64,000 nt of DNA from Cryptomeria japonica (Eukaryota; Streptophyta; Pinopsida; Cupressales; Cupressaceae): NCBI RefSeq assembly GCF_030272615.1, contig NC_081414.1:519693185-519757184 (forward strand), given 5' to 3'. The notes beneath the pieces were generated by a model. That model was not told the DNA's origin, did not search any database, and was given only the letters and a program-made list of their open reading frames with translations. The position numbers and the translations under genes are program-made. Shown here piece after piece: positions 60,122 to 64,000 of the stretch. Each line of letters starts with the position of its first letter. Positions within the stretch are counted from its first letter, which is position 1.

Positions 60122-62240
60122 TGTAATGCCCTGCCAGGAAACCCCAAAGGGTTTAAGTTAAAAACACTCAAATAGAGTGTAAATAATTTTTATTTTTTTT
60201 TTATAATAATAATTACGAGCGTTACTAATAAGTTACAACATTAAGATAATTTGGAGATATCTGAAACTTAGATAACACAACGGAACGCTAAACAAACCTA
60301 AGGAGTTTCCCAACACGATTACGTAACCTTACACTTAACTCATCTCGTGACAATTGATCTAATTAAGCTCGATAACTTAATTACATGTTAATACCTAAGT
60401 CATGGATATATATTATGTTCAATAAATAGACATCTTATAATTTTTAGGAAGCGCTCATTTACTTTGTGTGGTTAGGAGGCGATCGTGAGGTTATTTACTC
60501 AATGCACTTTAAAACATAATTAAGCTAAGAGGCCACCCATAAGGTTCAATACGACAAATATCATGAAGTTCATTCATTTGGGTTTAAGGTAACCACCCAC
60601 AATTGTTATCATCCTTTATAATTAAAAGTATGGTTAAAAAGATGTGATTCATTCATTAAGGATTAAACTACCATTAATAGAGTGAGGTTCCTTCATTTGA
60701 ATTCAAGCATAACCAACTAATGAGTCATAGTTCTTTATGGAGGATAGAATGTAAGTAGCCATAAAGTTCATTCATTGAAGTTTTAATAATGCTAATAGAT
60801 GGACTAAAATTCATTAAGGCGAAAATGTATTAGGAACACATGAGTTCATCCTTTAAATTAAAATATAGTTAGCAAGATGGTATTCATTATTACAGGATTA
60901 AAATATAAGTTCATAGTGACGTTCTACCATTAGGATTAGAATATAACTATCTTATTGCATGTCACTCCTTTTAGTGAAATGAAGTTAATATGAAAATATA
61001 CATTTACTAAGTTTAAGATATAAACAACTATACAAATACTTCCCTTTTCAGTTCAATTTTAGCAATCATAAGAGATTCTTTTATTAGGGTTATAATTATG
61101 GATAAACAACTGAGTTCACCCAATTATCAAGTTAGTTTGGTAAGAATTATCTGTTAAGATTAAAACGTGAAATAACTAAACAAATTCATCCAATATAGTG
61201 AAACATAATTAACATGGCGATACTCATTTACTAATATCAGAAGGTAAATACCTATATGAGGTTCATCCTTTAGATTTAAACTTAGAAATTATAACACTAA
61301 TTCTAACTTTATTTCCCAATCACATTCATTCATTTTACATGCTTAATAACAAGTTAATCCAATAATGGTAACCTAGCAAGATTCTTTCCACTATTACTAC
61401 TTCTAATTAACATAAACAAAATATTATTCCATAATCATAATTACAATGTTTTATGACCTGATTTCTACATTTATCAAGATGATTGAATTTATACCCTTTG
61501 ATTTAGCTTCATTAAGTTCCCATCATACACTTATGAAAAGCAACCATACATGATAACTTATAATATGAAATAAAGAAACAAGACATCGCATAACACGGAT
61601 ATGATCTCGGAGTTCACCCCTAAAGGGCTACATCTCTGGGTCTGCTCAACTGCAAGACCCCTTTGGTATTAATATCGTTAGGAATACATAATTTATAAGT
61701 CTTTTACATCCTTGCCACTTAAGCAAATACAACCAATATACAATAGACACCTCGGTCAAAATTTACATAATGATACCTTTTGAAGCGGATCCAAACGAAC
61801 ACTTCAAAACAATTACGGGTTCTATTGACTGACAATACTCTAACTAGGAACGTAACCGGCTATGACCAACACAAGTAACCAGATGACAGGGTCCAAACAA
61901 ACCTATCAAAGTCTTGCTAGTACATAACACAAGCAAACACATAAAATAAACTTGCCATCTTTTCCATTATCTATTTCACATCATCGGGGAAGAAATAACT
62001 AAACTATTTATTTTACTAAAAGAAGGTATCATTTTCTTCCAAACTTCCAATCAACACATTATTTAATTTCTGATGATCTTGTTAGCATATCATTTGAGTT
62101 TTCAAAATTTCCATGACGAACTTAAAATACTTAAAACATTTTAGCTTTCTATTTCTAAGTTCTCATAATGATCAGATCGAATCACTAGGTGTCTCCTGAA
62201 TATTGTATTATTTAAAAACCACCAGTTATTTAATACTATT

Positions 62241-62241
<1 letters not shown>

Positions 62242-62277
<36 letters not shown>
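62242..62277. repeat. AT microsatellite
   Basis: About 18 AT units within the 60122 LTR, near several A- and T-rich runs. Confidence 0.9.
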
Positions 62278-62278
<1 letters not shown>

Positions 62279-62530
62279 TTAAAAATATATATATATTATT
62301 AATATTGTCTAACAACATTCGAATTTCAGATTAATTATTTATTAATACATTTATTAACCCTCACATTAAATATATATATTAAATTTAAAAAAAAAACTAA
62401 TTAATAACTAAAAAAAAACTACATTTAAGAAAACTGCCATTAAAATCCAATTATTTAATTTATTGCACTATATTATTTTTTTTTTAAATAAAATAAATAA
62501 TAATAAAAAAATGAAACTAAAAATAAATTA

Positions 62531-62830
62531 TTGGGGAGCACTACGGGACCCACCTCCCATCACGGGAGAGGCCCGCAGCTCCTCCCTGCGGACACCGTCG
62601 TGGGCGCAGAAACCCCTGCGGCCGCTGCGTACATAGGGAAACCCTGCGGCCGCTGCGGACATAGGTGCCTGTGGTCTCCGCGTGCACAGAGGCCCCTGCA
62701 GACGCCGCAGATGTAGGTCTCTGCGACCTATGCAGTGCGGGACCCTACGGTGCCACGGGTAGGGAGAAAATGGGGGAGGGGGCAGTAGCACGAGCCGAGC
62801 TTCGGCTCCTCCGCCCGCCAAACCCTAACC
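62531..62830. repeat. GC- and CpG-rich island with degenerate ~28-bp repeats
   Basis: A 300-base block of high GC in very AT-rich DNA. Words such as CCCTGCGGCCGCTGCG and ACATAGG recur at roughly 28-base spacing between 62608 and 62720. It ends in AAACCCTAACCCC. A similar island ending in AAACCCCTAA lies in the other long LTR (17440-17680). Open frames on both strands follow from the high GC content. It may be a promoter or enhancer; no TATA box is obvious right beside it. Confidence 0.7.
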
Positions 62831-64000
62831 CCAATATAATATTTTTTTCTTGTTTTTTTATATTCATTTTTTTTTTCTCTTCAATTTTGGAAGGATCACA
62901 GTTTATAACTAAGTCAAAAAAAAATTTTAAATAAGGATACTTAAAAAAAATCAAAACACATTCATAGCCATAGCCATTTATTTTATATTTTTATTTTAAA
63001 TGATATCTCTCTTTTTTTTTTTTTTCTAGAATGTTTAAGCAAAGAATGGGGAAGATTTTTTCCTTTCAAAATGTCCAAGAAACCATGACAAATCTTGAAT
63101 CCAAGAACAACCAAGCTTTCAAAAACTGAAACTAAATCTTAAAGACATTCATGGGCATTATCATTTCTTTTTCCAGCATTTCATGGAGAACATTCAAACA
63201 CCAAATTTTTTGATTCAACAAATAAATAAAAGGGTAGGTTGGAATCCTACCTCATAACACATTCCGAGCAAGACTTGAAGGAGAGCTCCACCTGCAACTC
63301 AAAGCAAAACTCCATTTTCTCCAAAATTCCCCCATCTCCATTCCCCAAAAGATCCCAAAAAGAGAACCCCCAAAATATTTCCAAAGACTAGGTTAAATGA
63401 AAAACTCCCTTTTTTTGACCTAATTTTCAATTTCGAAGTTAGCCATTTATGTTTAAAATAAAAGAAAAATGAAAATGGAAATCATTCCTTTCCACTATTC
63501 AATACATCTTATCCGTTTTTGTTTTTTTTTCTTATTAAAATTAAAATGCTTCTATTTCTTATTTAATTCTAATTTTAATTTCTCCTTATTACTTTAGCCA
63601 ACATTTATATTTTGAACTACTAACAAGGGTAAGGTATTTAGGTTAATTTAAATTTTCCAAAAATCAATCCTTTATACTATATCAACTTTACCAGGTGATA
63701 TAGTATGCGAAAATGATAAATTTATTTCTATTTCCCAATGACTTTAAATCTTTCCTTTCTAAAAATGCATAACTAATTGAATTCGTTATTTAAAATTAAC
63801 TATTAAATTAACTCGCTACAACATAATAAAGTGACTATTTTTAATAAATGACTAATCTCATGAAGGAACCTATTTATTTTAATTCCTCAACTATTAATGC
63901 GTAAATGAACACATTATTTCAATTTAAATGCTTAAGCTTGCTACAAATACAAATAAAGAGATCTCTTAAATTAATGATTAATCATATAAAAGAAAACTAC

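Larger units (their letters stand above)
60122..64000 (-). mobile_element. Long Gypsy-type LTR, minus strand, running off the window
   Basis: Begins TGTAATGCCCTG, the complement of a ...GGGCATTACA LTR end like those at 27375 and 36294, exactly where the Copia LTR homology stops. No ORF of note through 3.9 kb and no other element end, which fits one very long LTR of the same general class as 16367-20819. It has an AT microsatellite (62242-62277) and a GC-rich island (62531-62830). The far end is not seen, so LTR length and strand are inferred. Confidence 0.6.

Noticed and set aside
62818-62832. AAACCCTAACCCC as a telomere-type repeat
   Set aside because: Only one unit of the plant telomere motif; no array. 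It is part of the LTR edge.
62528-62954. Open frames of 61-97 codons on both strands near the right end
   Set aside because: High GC removes stops by chance. Frames overlap on both strands and run into T-rich sequence; no domain seen.

Overview
This window looks like nuclear DNA of a seed plant with a large, repeat-rich genome. A gymnosperm such as a conifer seems likely, but that is inference. It is AT-rich and I found no host gene, tRNA or rRNA. Nearly all of the 64 kb can be read as LTR retrotransposons (Ty1/Copia and Ty3/Gypsy) inserted into one another, in varying decay. I base boundaries on TG...CA ends, primer-binding sites (PBS), polypurine tracts (PPT), paired LTRs and 5-bp target-site duplications (TSDs). 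No mobile element here appears intact.

Left part (1-23005). The window opens in the 3' end of a Copia-type element (ORF tail, PPT, 3' LTR 799-1579). After an unclassified stretch comes element B, 2840-23005. It is bracketed by a pair of ~1.04 kb LTRs and an exact ATGAT duplication. B is inflated by three later insertions: a long Copia-type solo LTR (5883-8618), a compact minus-strand Gypsy-type element with gag but no pol (10509-15919, TSD GTTCT), and a 4.45 kb solo LTR (16367-20819, TSD AGCAG/AGCAA). Without these B is about 7.5 kb and shows no recognisable pol.

Middle part (23006-49846). A decayed Tat-lineage Gypsy element C is split into pieces: gag end, protease, a G-patch-like segment, reverse transcriptase, RNase H, and a second archaeal-type RNase H. 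Its splitters are a complete 13.2 kb chromodomain Gypsy element with LTRs above 4 kb (23137-36294, TSD TTAAG), a small LTR-like insert (36661-37091), a complete minus-strand Copia element (38116-45286, TSD TATTC) and a Copia-type LTR inside the RT (46691-~48145).

Right part (49847-64000). C is cut at the start of its integrase by a plus-strand Copia-type element. That is cut by a minus-strand one (51320), which is cut by a plus-strand one (53055-60121), which is cut by a minus-strand Gypsy LTR running off the window. This is a five-level nest. The 53055-60121 element is the most unusual item: it has PBS, PPT and LTRs but no recognisable protease, integrase or RT. In their place are a coiled-coil/multi-CCHC ORF and a long Lys/Glu-rich ORF. 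Two other elements in the window (2-1579 and 49847-51319) look like relatives, suggesting a pol-less family mobilised by other elements' enzymes.
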